DNA of 64,000 nucleotides, taken from positions 3,696,001 through 3,760,000 of the forward strand of contig CATNEN010000038.1 in the NCBI GenBank assembly GCA_950097015.1, in the 5' to 3' direction. This document shows, in pieces, positions 9,993 to 20,350 of this stretch (position 1 is its first letter; each line of letters begins with the position of its first letter). Under the pieces are notes generated by a model, which did not search any database, was not told where the DNA came from, and saw only the letters and a list, made by a program, of their open reading frames with translations. The translations under genes and the position numbers were made by a program. This stretch comes from Macrostomum hystrix (Eukaryota; Platyhelminthes; Macrostomidae).

Positions 9993-11445
9993 CCCAATTG
10001 ACAGGCTCCGATTGAGAGGCTCAAATTGACAGGCTCAAATTGACAGGCTCCGATTTACAGGCACAAACTGACAGGCTCCTATTGACGGGTTCCAATCGAC
10101 ATGCTTCAATCGACAGGCTCAAATTGACAGGCTCAAATTGACATGCTTCAATCGACAGGCTCAAATTGACAGGCTCCAATTGACAGGCTCCAATTGACAG
10201 GCTCCGATTGACGGGTTCCAATCGACATGCTCCAATTGACAGGCTCCGATTGACAGGCTCCAATTGACAGGCTCCAATTGACAGGCTCCAATTGATAGGC
10301 CCCAATTGACAGGCTCCAATTGAGAGGCTCAAGTTGACAGGCTCCAATTGACAGGCTCCGATTGACAGGCTCCAATTGACAGGCTCCGATTGACGGGTTC
10401 CAATCGACATGCTCCAATTGACAGGCTCCGATTGACAGGCTCCAATTGACAGGCTCAAATTGACATGCTTCAATCGACAGGCTCCAATTGACAGGCTCCA
10501 ATTGACAGGCTCCGATTGACGGGTTCCAATCGACATGCTTCAATCGACAGGCTCAAATTGACAGGCTCAAATTGACAGGCTCCAATTGACAGGCTCCAAT
10601 TGACAGGCTCCGATTGACGGGTTCCAATCGACATGCTTCAATCGGCAGGCTCAAATTGACAGGCTCCAATTGACAGGCTCCGATTGACAGGCTCCAATTG
10701 ACAGGCTCCAATTGACAGGCTCCAATTGATAGGCTCCAATTGACAGGCTCCGATTGACAGGCTCAAATTGACAGGCTCAAATTGACAGGCTCCGATTGAC
10801 GGGTTCCAATCGACATGCTTCAATCGACAGGCTTCAATTGAAAGGCTCAAATTGACAGGCTCCGATTGACGGGTTCCAATTGACAGGCTCCGATTGACGG
10901 GTTCCAATCGACATGCTTCAATCGGCAGGCTCAAATTGACAGGCTCAAATTGACAGGCTCAAATTGACAGGCTCAAATTGACAGGCTCCGATTGACGGGT
11001 TCCAATCGACATGCTTCAATCGACATGCTCCAATAGACATGCTTCAATCGACAGGGTCAAATTGACAGGCTCAAATTGACAGGCTCCGATTGACGGGTTC
11101 CAATCGACATGCTTCAATCGACAGGCTTCAATTGACAGGCTCAAATTGACAGGCTCCGATTGACGGGTTCCAATTGACAGGCTCCGATTGACGGGTTCCA
11201 ATCGACATGTTTCAATCGACAGGCTCAAATTGACAGGCTCAAATTGACAGGCTCCGATTGACGGGTTCCAATCGACATGCTTCAATCGACAGGCTTCAAT
11301 TGACAGGCTCAAATTGACAGGCTCCGATTGACGGGTTCCAATTGACAGGCTCCGATTGACGGGTTCCAATCGGCAGGCTCCAATTGACAGGCTCTAATTG
11401 ACAGGCTCCGATTGACACGCTCCTACTAACAGGCTCTAATTGACA
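9993..11445. repeat. 14-bp satellite array (AATTGACAGGCTCC), array 1
   Basis: About 100 copies of a 14-bp unit with consensus AATTGACAGGCTCC. Common variants are CTCAAATTGACAGG, CTCCGATTGACGGG and CAATCGACATGCTT, which recur in a longer higher-order pattern. Because 14 is not a multiple of 3, three units make a 14-residue protein repeat on the minus strand; those frames are artefacts. The array precedes WSC copy 2. Confidence 0.95.
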
Positions 11446-12177
11446 ATGTGATGTTCTCAGGATAATGAATTTGGAGTTAGTTTTATTGATTTGGGATTGA
11501 AAACAAGGAAGACTGATGTCTTCTGGAAAGCAAATGTAAACGTTTGTGACAGGCGATGAAGGAGCCGTGTGAATTGCGGTGCTTTTTTCATCTGGTACAG
11601 GATAGTTTGGAGCTCTGAATTTCGGGAGACTGTGTGAATTATTGTCCCATAAGACAGTTTAGAGATGAATGAAAAATTTGGAGATAATGTTGAAAGATTC
11701 GAGTGTAAGCACGCTAAAATTTTATTTCTATTTCATGCAGGATATTTACAAGCTAGACTACGAGGCAATGGATTATGGAGAAGACAGCGTCAACGATTGT
11801 CATAAAAGGGTCCGTCTTGCCTACTGCAGTGAATTGTCTGTCCTCAGCGTGCGTAACGACGTGATTAAATGCATTGGATTAAAATTATTCGAATAGAATG
11901 AATGCGACAATGCTAATCAAATCTATTTCTGACGCGGTGTCTGCGCGTCCATCGATTTCAGGGCCGAATTGTTTAATCCCGACACACCGTGACGAGGAAA
12001 GTAAAGCGATTTTTCAAGCAACAATGAGAGAAAATAGTCGCTGCTGCCTCCCAAACATCACGGTTGAATCATCTCATCACAATCACTCAGCTTACTCGCT
12101 CCTTTACGATTCACATCTAAAACCAGCGAATTCAACGAATGCTGCGCAGCACCAAAAGCACAACCTGAGAGAAGAGG
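11446..12177 (+). promoter_or_regulatory. upstream region of WSC copy 2
   Basis: About 730 bp between the satellite and the TATA box, repeated almost unchanged before copy 3 (16313-17040). A 94-codon open frame (11898-12182) is kept in both copies, but recent duplication alone explains that, and it has no recognisable family. I read this as the promoter-proximal region of the WSC gene, without identifying single factor sites. Confidence 0.5.
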
Positions 12178-12185
12178 TATAAATA
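12178..12185 (+). promoter_or_regulatory. TATA box of WSC copy 2
   Basis: TATAAATA, 86 bp upstream of the ATG at 12264, in the context GAGGTATAAATATTC. It leaves room for a start site about 30 bp downstream and a roughly 55-base leader. The same box stands at 17041-17048 before copy 3; copy 1 has lost it. Confidence 0.65.
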
Positions 12186-12263
12186 TTCATTTGCAACATC
12201 AATCAAAGAATAGCTCAACTGTAAACTCTCTGCAGACAGTTATAATTGTAAGCGGTCTGCACA

Positions 12264-13548
12264 ATGAGACCACTTGTAGTTCTCATCTGCCACCTGCTCT
12301 GCTGCTCGGTCCTCCGCTGCGTGTTGGCCGTTGAGTTCGGTCCCATCGGCTGCTACGTGGATAACGTGGGCCTTGTCAGGGACCTCAATGGCCTGGCCGG
12401 CATGTCCACCATCGGGTCCTATAGCGTGAACACATTCGAAAAGGGCGTCTTTATGAGCTCCATGACTCTGCAGTTGTGCAGCACCATCTGCAGCATCGGC
12501 AGCTTTGTCTACTTTGGTGTCCAGAATGGAGACGGCTGCTACTGCGGCAACTCCTACGGCAGTCAGGGCGTTGCTGCGGCCTCCGACTGCAACAAGCCGT
12601 GCGCTGGAGATGTCAGCCAGATCTGCGGATCTGCGGATCGCAACTCTGTGTACCGACTGCTCTACCTGCGTCCTAGTAAGCACTTTTGGATATATATTAT
12701 TATCAGATTATCCTGCCACACTTGTTGCATTTCCTTATGGCTTGCAATCTCGATCATTGTAATTTTCATGCACGACTTTTCATGTCGAAATATCGTTGTC
12801 TTTCGACCACAGACAATTTCATTCTCGCTCGTCATTTGGGGATGATAAAAAATAATGTTACCAATGTTGACCAACTGCTAGCTTTTCCTTAGTCTCGTCG
12901 CTTTGATTGGTTTATTCCTGCACGCGGACGAGCGCGTGAATGTAAGAATATATACCGGCTATTGAGGGTATCAAAGGGCATAGACAGTGATGCCCGAAAT
13001 AGCCGGTGTGTATTTTCATTGAGCAACGCTGGGATTCCCGCCATGCTCTGTTTGCACCATAGACATTCCACCGGGGTTTTAATGTCGTCCATTAAAACCG
13101 CGCGGTATTTAATGGCGGGAATCCCAGCGTTGCTCAATGAAAATACACACCGGCTATTTCGGGCATCAATGTCTATGACATGCTATTATCTTGCTCCCTC
13201 CTGTTGTCGCTACTTCAACGTTTGAACTACAAGAACGTTGTAGCCATAGACATAGACATAGTTTAACGATGTTCATTAAAACCCTTGCTCAGCGTTGTTC
13301 AATGGGCCATTCCAGTTGGCACACTGTTCGTCCTGCAGACTGGCCGACTGTACCTGAATGTGAGCTCCTCCAGCGGACCGTTCTACCGAAGCCGGCAGCC
13401 AATCAGGAGCGACATGGAATGCTTCGTGAACTGCAACGCCGACTGCCAGGCAGTTCTGGTCGGTCCGGGCGTCTGCCAACTGTTCAAGTTCCCCGCTGTG
13501 CCCCACGAGCTGCTCAACATGCCGGGCGAGTTCTTTGTTCGAGTCTAG
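12264..13548 (+). CDS. secreted WSC-domain protein, copy 2
   Basis: Two exons, 12264-12675 and 13316-13548, joined in phase 1 (donor GTAAGC, acceptor CCATTCCAG), give 214 residues. Residues 1-22 form a signal peptide (MRPLVVLICHLLCCSVLRCV). Residues about 24-132 are a WSC domain: IGCYVDN, then LCSTICSIGSFVYFGVQNG, DGCYCGNSYGSQG, DCNKPCAGD and QICGSADRNSVY, with the expected cysteines. The C-terminal 80 residues (exon 2) contain four cysteines in SDMECFVNCNADCQA and VGPGVCQLF and match no family I know. WSC domains are thought to bind carbohydrate; secretion and a glycan-binding role are inferred. There is no transmembrane anchor. Differs from copy 3 by only a few residues (for example F/I and L/V in the KGVFMSSMTLQ stretch). 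Confidence 0.85.
12979..13177. repeat. large intronic inverted repeat (MITE-like), copy 2
   Basis: Arms of 66 bp at 12979-13044 and 13112-13177 are exact inverted copies except one base pair. They start CATAGACA and enclose a 67-bp loop that itself contains a 10-bp inverted repeat (GGTTTTAATG / CATTAAAACC). The words CATAGACAT and ATGTCTATG recur nearby (13059, 13242). The structure fits a non-autonomous, fold-back DNA transposon. It lies inside the WSC intron and is repeated at 17842-18040. Confidence 0.8.
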
Positions 13549-14142
13549 CCTTCAAGATGAGGCCGTCTTCAATGTGGCTCACAGGTGCAACATTTCATTC
13601 AGAGATAAAAGCGTTGCAGGAATTCGGCGTTTGAGTAATGAAGAAGCAAAGATGCTCAAAATTCCTGAGCAGTTGGAACTACTTACAACTCTGAGCTAGC
13701 GAGTAGTACAGTAAAATTATTTTATAGTTTGCCTAGACTTGAGTAAAAAACAGTTTATCTAGAATTTAATCAACTTAAGACAACAACAGACCTGGGGTCA
13801 AAGTTACAGTACGACTGTATATGCGCTGCCTCTGATGGGTAACCAGTTTATAAGTTTATTTTAGATAATTTGTGCCAATATACCTCGTATATTTGATACC
13901 CTTTTAGCTCGTACTTTTTTTCTTTCATCAGCATATCTTATTCCTCGTTTTGTAACTTTTCTTTCGTGTTTTTGCAAATTCATCTATAAACGTGCTTTTT
14001 ATTGCGATCACAAACCAACCTCCCTTTGACCTACGCAGTTAATAACTATAGTAATAATATAAATAAAAATAATTCATTAACTTTAAAAAGAAAATAGCTG
14101 TTTGGTTTCTTTTTTGTGTCTCGAAGACGACACCAAACGGGC
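13549..14142. repeat. 3' flank of WSC copy 2
   Basis: Nearly identical to 9400-9992. AT-rich, with no supported gene. It leads into the second 14-bp satellite array with the same junction sequence (ACACCAAACGGGCCCC) as the first. Confidence 0.85.
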
Positions 14143-16312
14143 CCCAATTGACAGGCTCCAATTGAGAGGCTCAAATTGACAGGCTCAAATTGACAGGCTC
14201 TAATTGACAGGCTCCGATTACCAGGCTTCCATCGACAGGCTCCAATTGACACGCTCCTACTGACAGGCTCCAATCGACAGGCTCCAATTGACAGGTTCAA
14301 ATTGACAGGCTCAAATTGACAGGCTCAAATTGACAGGCTCCAATTGACAGGCTCCGATTGACAGGCTCCAATTGACAGGCTCCAATTGACAGGCTCCAAT
14401 TGACAGGCTCCAATTGACAGGCTCAAATTGACAGGCTCCAATTGACAGGCTCCAATTGACAGGCTCAAATTGACAGGCTCCAATTGACAGGCTCCAATTG
14501 ACAGGCTCCAATTGACAGGCTCCAATTGACAGGCTCAAATTGACAGGCTCCAATTGACAGGCTCCAATTGACAGGCTCAAATTGACAGGCTCCAATTGAC
14601 AGGCTCCAATTGACAGGCTCCAATTGACAGGCTCCAATTGACAGGCTCCAATTGACAGGCTCAAATTGACAGGCTCCAATTGACAGGCTCCGATTGACAT
14701 GCTTCAATCGACAGGCTCTAATTGACAGGCTCTAATTGACAGGCTCTAATTGACAGGCTCTAATTGACAGGCTCTAATTGACAGGCTCCAATTGACAGGC
14801 TCCAATTGACAGGCTCCAATTGACAGGCTCTAATTGACAGGCTCTAATTGACAGGCTCCAATTGACAGGCTCCAATTGACAGGCTCCGATTGACAGGCTC
14901 CAATTGACAGGCTCCAATTGACAGGCTCTAATTGACAGGCTCCAATTGACAGGCTCTAATTGACAGGCTCCAATTGACAGGCTCTAATTGACAGGCTCCA
15001 ATTGACAGGCTCTAATTGACAGGCTCCAATTGACAGGCTCCAATTGACAGGCTCCAATTGACAGGCTCCGATTGACAGGCTCCAATTGACAGGCTCCAAT
15101 TGACAGGCTCCAATTGACAGGCTCCAATTGACAGGCTCTAATTGACAGGCTCCAATTGACAGGCTCTAATTGACAGGCTCCAATTGACAGGCTCCGATTG
15201 ACAGGCTCCAATTGACAGGCTCTAATTGACAGGCTCCAATTGACAGGCTCCAATTGACAGGCTCTAATTGACAGGCTCCAATTGACAGGCTCTAATTGAC
15301 AGGCTCCGATTACCAGGCTTCCATCGACAGGCTCCAATTGACACGCTCTTACTGACAGGCTCCAATTGACAGGCTCTAATTGACAGGCTCTAATTGACAG
15401 GCTCCAATTGACAGGCTCCAATTGACAGGCTCTAATTGACAGGCTCCAATTGACAGGCTCTAATTGACAGGCTCCGATTACCAGGCTTCCATCGACAGGC
15501 TCCAATTGACACGCTCTTACTGACAGGCTCCAATTGACAGGCTCTAATTGACAGGCTCTAATTGACAGGCTCTAATTGACAGGCTCCAATTGACAGGCTC
15601 TAATTGACAGGCTCCAATTGACAGGCTCTAATTGACAGGCTCTAATTGACAGGCTCCGATTACCAGGCTTCCATCGACAGGCTCCAATTGACACGCTCTT
15701 ACTGACAGGCTCCAATTGACAGGCTCTAATTGACAGGCTCTAATTGACAGGCTCCAATTGACAGGCTCCAATTGACAGGCTCTAATTGACAGGCTCCAAT
15801 TGACAGGCTCTAATTGACAGGCTCCAATTGACAGGCTCTAATTGACAGGCTCCAATTGACAGGCTCTAATTGACAGGCTCTAATTGACAGGCTCCAATTG
15901 ACAGGCTCTAATTGACAGGCTCCAATTGACAGGCTCCAATTGACAGGCTCCAATTGACAGGCTCCGATTGACAGGCTCCAATTGACAGGCTCCAATTGAC
16001 AGGCTCCAATTGACAGGCTCCAATTGACAGGCTCTAATTGACAGGCTCCAATTGACAGGCTCTAATTGACAGGCTCCAATTGACAGGCTCCGATTGACAG
16101 GCTCCAATTGACAGGCTCTAATTGACAGGCTCTAATTGACAGGCTCTAATTGACAGGCTCCAATTGACAGGCTCTAATTGACAGGCTCCAATTGACAGGC
16201 TCTAATTGACAGGCTCCGATTACCAGGCTTCCATCGACAGGCTCCAATTGACACGCTCTTACTGACAGGCTCCAATTGACAGGCTCCAATTGACAGGCTC
16301 CAATTGACAATG
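14143..16312. repeat. 14-bp satellite array, array 2
   Basis: About 155 copies of the same 14-bp unit as array 1. This array is more homogeneous (mostly CTCCAATTGACAGG and CTCTAATTGACAGG) and has a longer higher-order unit marked by a degenerate block (CGATTACCAGGCTTCCATCG) that recurs at 14215, 15307, 15475, 15657 and 16217. It precedes WSC copy 3. Confidence 0.95.
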
Positions 16313-17040
16313 CGATGTTCTCAGGATAATGAATTTGGAGCTAGTTTTATTGATTTGGGATTGAAAACAAGGAAGACTGATGTCTTCTGGAAAGCAAATG
16401 TAAACGTTTGTGACAGGCGATGAAGGAGCCGTGTGAATTGCGGTGCCTTTTTCATCTGGTACAGGATAGTTTGAGCTCTGAATTTCGGGAGACTGTGTGA
16501 ATCGTTGCCCCATAAGACAGTTTAGAGATGAATGAAAAATTTGGAGATAATGTTGAAAGATTCGAGTGTAAGCACGCTAAAATTTTATTTCTATTTCATG
16601 CAGGATATTTACAAGCTAGACTACGAGGCAATGAATTAGGGAGAAGACAGCGTCAACGATTGTCATAAAAGGGTCCGTCTTGCCTACTGCAGTGAATTGT
16701 CTGTCCTCAGCGTGCGTAACGACGTGATTAAATGCATCGGATTAAAATTATTCGAATAGAATGAATGCGACAATGCTAATCAAATCTATTTCTGACGCGG
16801 TGTCTGCGCGTCCATCGATTTCAGGGCCGAATTGTTTAATCCCGACACACCGTGACGAGGAAAGTAAAGCGATTTTTCAAGCAACAATGAGAGAAAATAG
16901 TCGCTGCTGCCTCCCAAACATCACGGTTGAATCATCTCATCACAATCACTCAGCTTACTCGCTCCTTTACGATTCACATCTAAAACCAGCGAATTCAACG
17001 AATGCTGCGCAGCACCAAAAGCACAACCTGAGAGAAGAGG
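16313..17040 (+). promoter_or_regulatory. upstream region of WSC copy 3
   Basis: Near-identical copy of 11446-12177 (offset 4863 bp over most of its length), with few substitutions. It is read as promoter-proximal sequence of copy 3. Confidence 0.5.
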
Positions 17041-17048
17041 TATAAATA
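17041..17048 (+). promoter_or_regulatory. TATA box of WSC copy 3
   Basis: TATAAATA 86 bp upstream of the ATG at 17127, identical in placement and context to the box before copy 2. Confidence 0.65.
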
Positions 17049-17126
17049 TTCATTTGCAACATCAATCAAAGAATAGCTCAACTGTAAACTCTCTGCAGAC
17101 AGTTATAATTGTAAGCGGTCTGCACA

Positions 17127-18888
17127 ATGAGACCACTTGTAGTTCTCATCTGCCACCTGCTCTGCTGCTCGGTCCTCCGCTGCGTGTTGGCCGTTGAGTT
17201 CGGTCCCATCGGCTGCTACGTGGATAACGTGGGCCATGTCAGGGACCTCAACGGCCTGGCCGGCATGTCCACCATCGGTTCCTACAGCGTGAACACATTC
17301 GAAAAGGGCGTCATTATGAGCTCCATGACTGTGCAGTTGTGCAGCACCATCTGCAGCATCGGCAGCTTTGTCTACTTTGGTGTCCAGAATGGAGACGGCT
17401 GCTACTGCGGCAACTCCTACGGCAGTCAGGGCGTTGCTGCGGCCTCCGACTGCAACAAGCCGTGCGCTGGAGATGTCAGCCAGATCTGCGGATCTGCGGA
17501 TCGCAACTCTGTGTACCGACTGCTCTACCTGCGTCCTAGTAAGCACTTTTGGATATATATTATTATCAGATTATCCTGCCACACTTGTTGCATTTCCTTA
17601 TGGCTTGCAATCTCGATCATTGTAATTTTCCTGCACGACTTTTCATGTCGAAATATCGTTGTCTTTCGACCACAGACAATTTCATTCTCGCTCGTCATTT
17701 GGAGATGATAAAAAATAATGTTACCAATGTTGACCAACTGCTAGCTTTTCCTTAGTCTCGTCGCTTTGATTGGTTTATTCCTGCACGCGGACGAGCGCGT
17801 GAATGTAAGAATATATACCGGCTATTGAGGGTATCAAAGGGCATAGACAGTGATGCCCGAAATAGCCGGTGTGTATTTTCATTGAGCAACGCTGGGATTC
17901 CCGCCATGCTCTGTTTGCACCATAGACATTCCACCGGGGTTTTAATGTCGTCCATTAAAACCGCGCGGTATTTAATGGCGGGAATCCCAGCGTTGCTCAA
18001 TGAAAATACACACCGGCTATTTCGGGCATCAATGTCTATGAAATGCTATTATCTTTGCTCCCTCCTGTTGTCGCTACTTCAACGTTTGAACTACAAGAAC
18101 GTTGTAGCCATAGACATAGACATAGTTTAACGATGTTCATTAAAACCCTTGCTCAGCGTTGTTCAATGGCAAAACAAGTGTGGGAACCGTTTTTTACCAT
18201 TTCATTCCTGCATGACAAAATGTATCGTATTAAATCGGAGGAAAATTTTGGCGTCCACCAATTATATAGGGCCGATTATTGCACGCCTTAAATGTCTATG
18301 GCCACGCTTGCATTATTTGTCCTGCTACCATAGACATTTTGAGTTTCATATTTCATATGGATGGCGTCCAGGCGCACAGTACAGTAGCTAACGCCATTGT
18401 TGCACTCATTGCCTGTCTCTCATAGCACTCGTTTGCGGTTTTAACATAGACGTTATATCGAATTTGTCGTTACGCACTCGTGATTAAGACCATTAAAGCA
18501 CGCAGCTGCGATCTAGTAATCCTACATTCCTTCATGCTGTGGTCAGACGACAATGACGCGACGCATTGAATAATGACTATAGGACATGCTGCGAGGTAAT
18601 TAGCAACAGATGCATTCAAGAGCTCAACTTCCTCACAATGGAAATGCCATTCCAGTTGGCACACTGTTCGTCCTGCAGACTGGCCGATTGTACCTGAATG
18701 CGAGCTCCTCCAGCGGACCGTTCTACCGCAGCCCGCAGCCAATCAGGAGCGACATGGAATGCTTCGTGAACTGCAACGCCGACTGCCAGGCAGTTCTGGT
18801 CGGTCCGGGCGTCTGCCAACTGTTCAAGTTCCCCGCTGTGCCCCACGAGCTGCTCAACATGCCGGGCGAGTTCTTTGTTCGAGTCTAG
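17127..18888 (+). CDS. secreted WSC-domain protein, copy 3
   Basis: Exons 17127-17538 and 18656-18888 give a 214-residue protein with the same layout as copy 2: signal peptide, one WSC domain with all cysteines kept, and a cysteine-containing C-terminal part. The intron is 1117 bp against 640 bp in copy 2, because copy 2 lacks about 480 bp immediately before exon 2. Both copies keep open frames, splice sites and TATA boxes, so both may be expressed. Amino-acid differences are few (H for L near residue 35, I and V in the MSSMT stretch, A for V and P for R in exon 2). After exon 2 the sequence departs from the other copies near 18950. Confidence 0.85.
17842..18040. repeat. large intronic inverted repeat (MITE-like), copy 3
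   Basis: Exact positional duplicate of the 66-bp-arm inverted repeat in copy 2 (arms 17842-17907 and 17975-18040). Further CATAGACAT / ATGTCTATGG words at about 18110, 18290 and 18328 suggest one or two more elements of the same family downstream in this intron. Confidence 0.8.
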
Positions 18889-18949
18889 CCTTCAAGATGA
18901 GACCGTCTTCAATGTGGCTCACGGGTGAAACATCTCAATGAGAGCAAAA

Positions 18950-19426
18950 AATAAAGAATATTTAAAATATTTAAATTCCTGAGCAACTCTAATTACTTAA
19001 AACTCCGGCCAGCATTACAATGAAACACTTTTCAAGTTATTTATCAAAACCTTGAGTAGCTACAAAATATACTGACTTGGCTTTGACAAAGACCTCTTTG
19101 CAGCCATTGAGAAGCATCTATTGATTAACAAAGATAAGCTATCAAGCACACGCAGACAGTGTAGTATTCAGTATCACAAAGAAATCAAATTTTTGAATGA
19201 CAAATACTTAATAACATCACAGCAAGAAAGACATTGGCAGCAATTGAGCAGCATGAATTGGTTGAAATATTGTCCCCCAAAGAACCCAGCGAAAACTCTT
19301 GATATTTTAAACTCAGAAGTGTTGATCGACACGCTAACTGTCCTGAGGTCAAACTCACATTAAGACAATAACTGACTAAGAGCAGTTATTGAAAATCATT
19401 AATTAATGAAAAATAATTCTCTTACA
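18950..19426. other. unique sequence between WSC copy 3 and 30-bp array
   Basis: AT-rich. It shares phrasing with the 3' flank of the other copies only in short patches (for example the run AAATTCCTGAGCA). I see no gene. Confidence 0.5.
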
Positions 19427-19996
19427 GTCACACCCGGATCACTCTCCCAGTCTCTGTTCACTGCGGGATCACTCTCCCAGTCTCTGTTCACTGCGGGATC
19501 ACTCTCCCAGTCTCTGTTCACTGCGGGATCACTCTCCCAGTCTCTGTTCACTGCGGGATCACTCTCCCAGTCTCTGTTCACTGCGGGATCACTCTCCCAG
19601 TCTCTGTTCACTACGGGATCACTCTCCCAGTCTCTGTTCACTACGGGATCACTCTCCCAGTCTCGGTTCACTCCTGGATCACTCTCCCAGTCACTGTTCA
19701 CTCCCGGATCACTCTCCCAGTCACTGTTCACTCCCGGATCACTCTCCCAGTCTCTGTTCGCTCCGGGATCACTCTCCCAGTCTCTGTTCGCTCCGGGATC
19801 ACTCTCCCAGTCACTGTTCACTACGGGATCACTCTCCCAGTCTCTGTTCACTCCTGGATCACTCTCCCAGTCACTGTTCACTCCCGGATCACTCTCCCAG
19901 TCTCTGTTCGCTCCGGGATCACTCTCCCAGTCACTGTTCGCTCCTGGATCACTCTCCCAGTCTCTGTTCACTCCCGGATCACTCTCCCAGTGACTG
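19427..19996. repeat. 30-bp tandem array
   Basis: Nineteen copies of a 30-bp unit that begins GGATCACTCTCCCAGTCTCT and ends with variants of GTTCACTGCG, GTTCACTCCC or GTTCGCTCCG. Since 30 is divisible by 3, long open frames occur on both strands (SLSQSLFTAG on plus, NRDWESDPGV on minus). There is no start context or flanking gene to support translation. Confidence 0.95.
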
Positions 19997-20157
19997 TTTT
20001 CGAAAACGTATTCCAGTTTTTTCAGGAAAACTTAGGTAAATAACAGAATATTTAGATAAATGGTTAGTTATTCCGTAAAAAAGACAACACTTTAAAATGC
20101 GTGTAAGAAAAGCACAATATATTTATTCTACACAAGCATCCTCATAAACTGAACTAA

Positions 20158-20350
20158 ACTTAATGAGTCAGTAGGTCAGTGTGTCAGTGAGCAGGTGGGT
20201 CAGTGGGTCAGTGGGTCAGTGAGCAGGTGGGTCAGTGGGTCAGTGAGTAGGTGGGTCAGTGGGTCTGTGGGTCAGTGGGTTAGTGAGTTAGTGGGAAGTG
20301 GGTCAGTGTTTCAGTGGGTCAATGAGTCATTGATTCAATGAGTCAGTGAG
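20158..20350. repeat. degenerate GTCAGTGGGTCAGTGAG repeat
   Basis: Irregular repeats of CAGTGGGT and CAGTGAGCAGGTG directly abut the stop codon of COA1 (20351), so the array lies in its 3' UTR or just downstream. Confidence 0.8.

Noticed and set aside
11898-12182. 94-codon frame present identically before WSC copies 2 and 3 (also 16761-17045)
   Set aside because: Identity is explained by recent duplication. The protein has no domain, and the frame runs over the TATA box of the WSC gene.
14143-16312. Resemblance to a CRISPR array (short direct repeats in series)
   Set aside because: The units are contiguous 14-mers without unique spacers, in an animal genome with introns, and no cas-like gene is present.
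19399-19993. Repeat protein-like frames on both strands (SLSQSLFTAG; NRDWESDPGV)
   Set aside because: A 30-bp period keeps frames open on both strands. There is no start context, and the array is too uniform at third positions for selected coding sequence.
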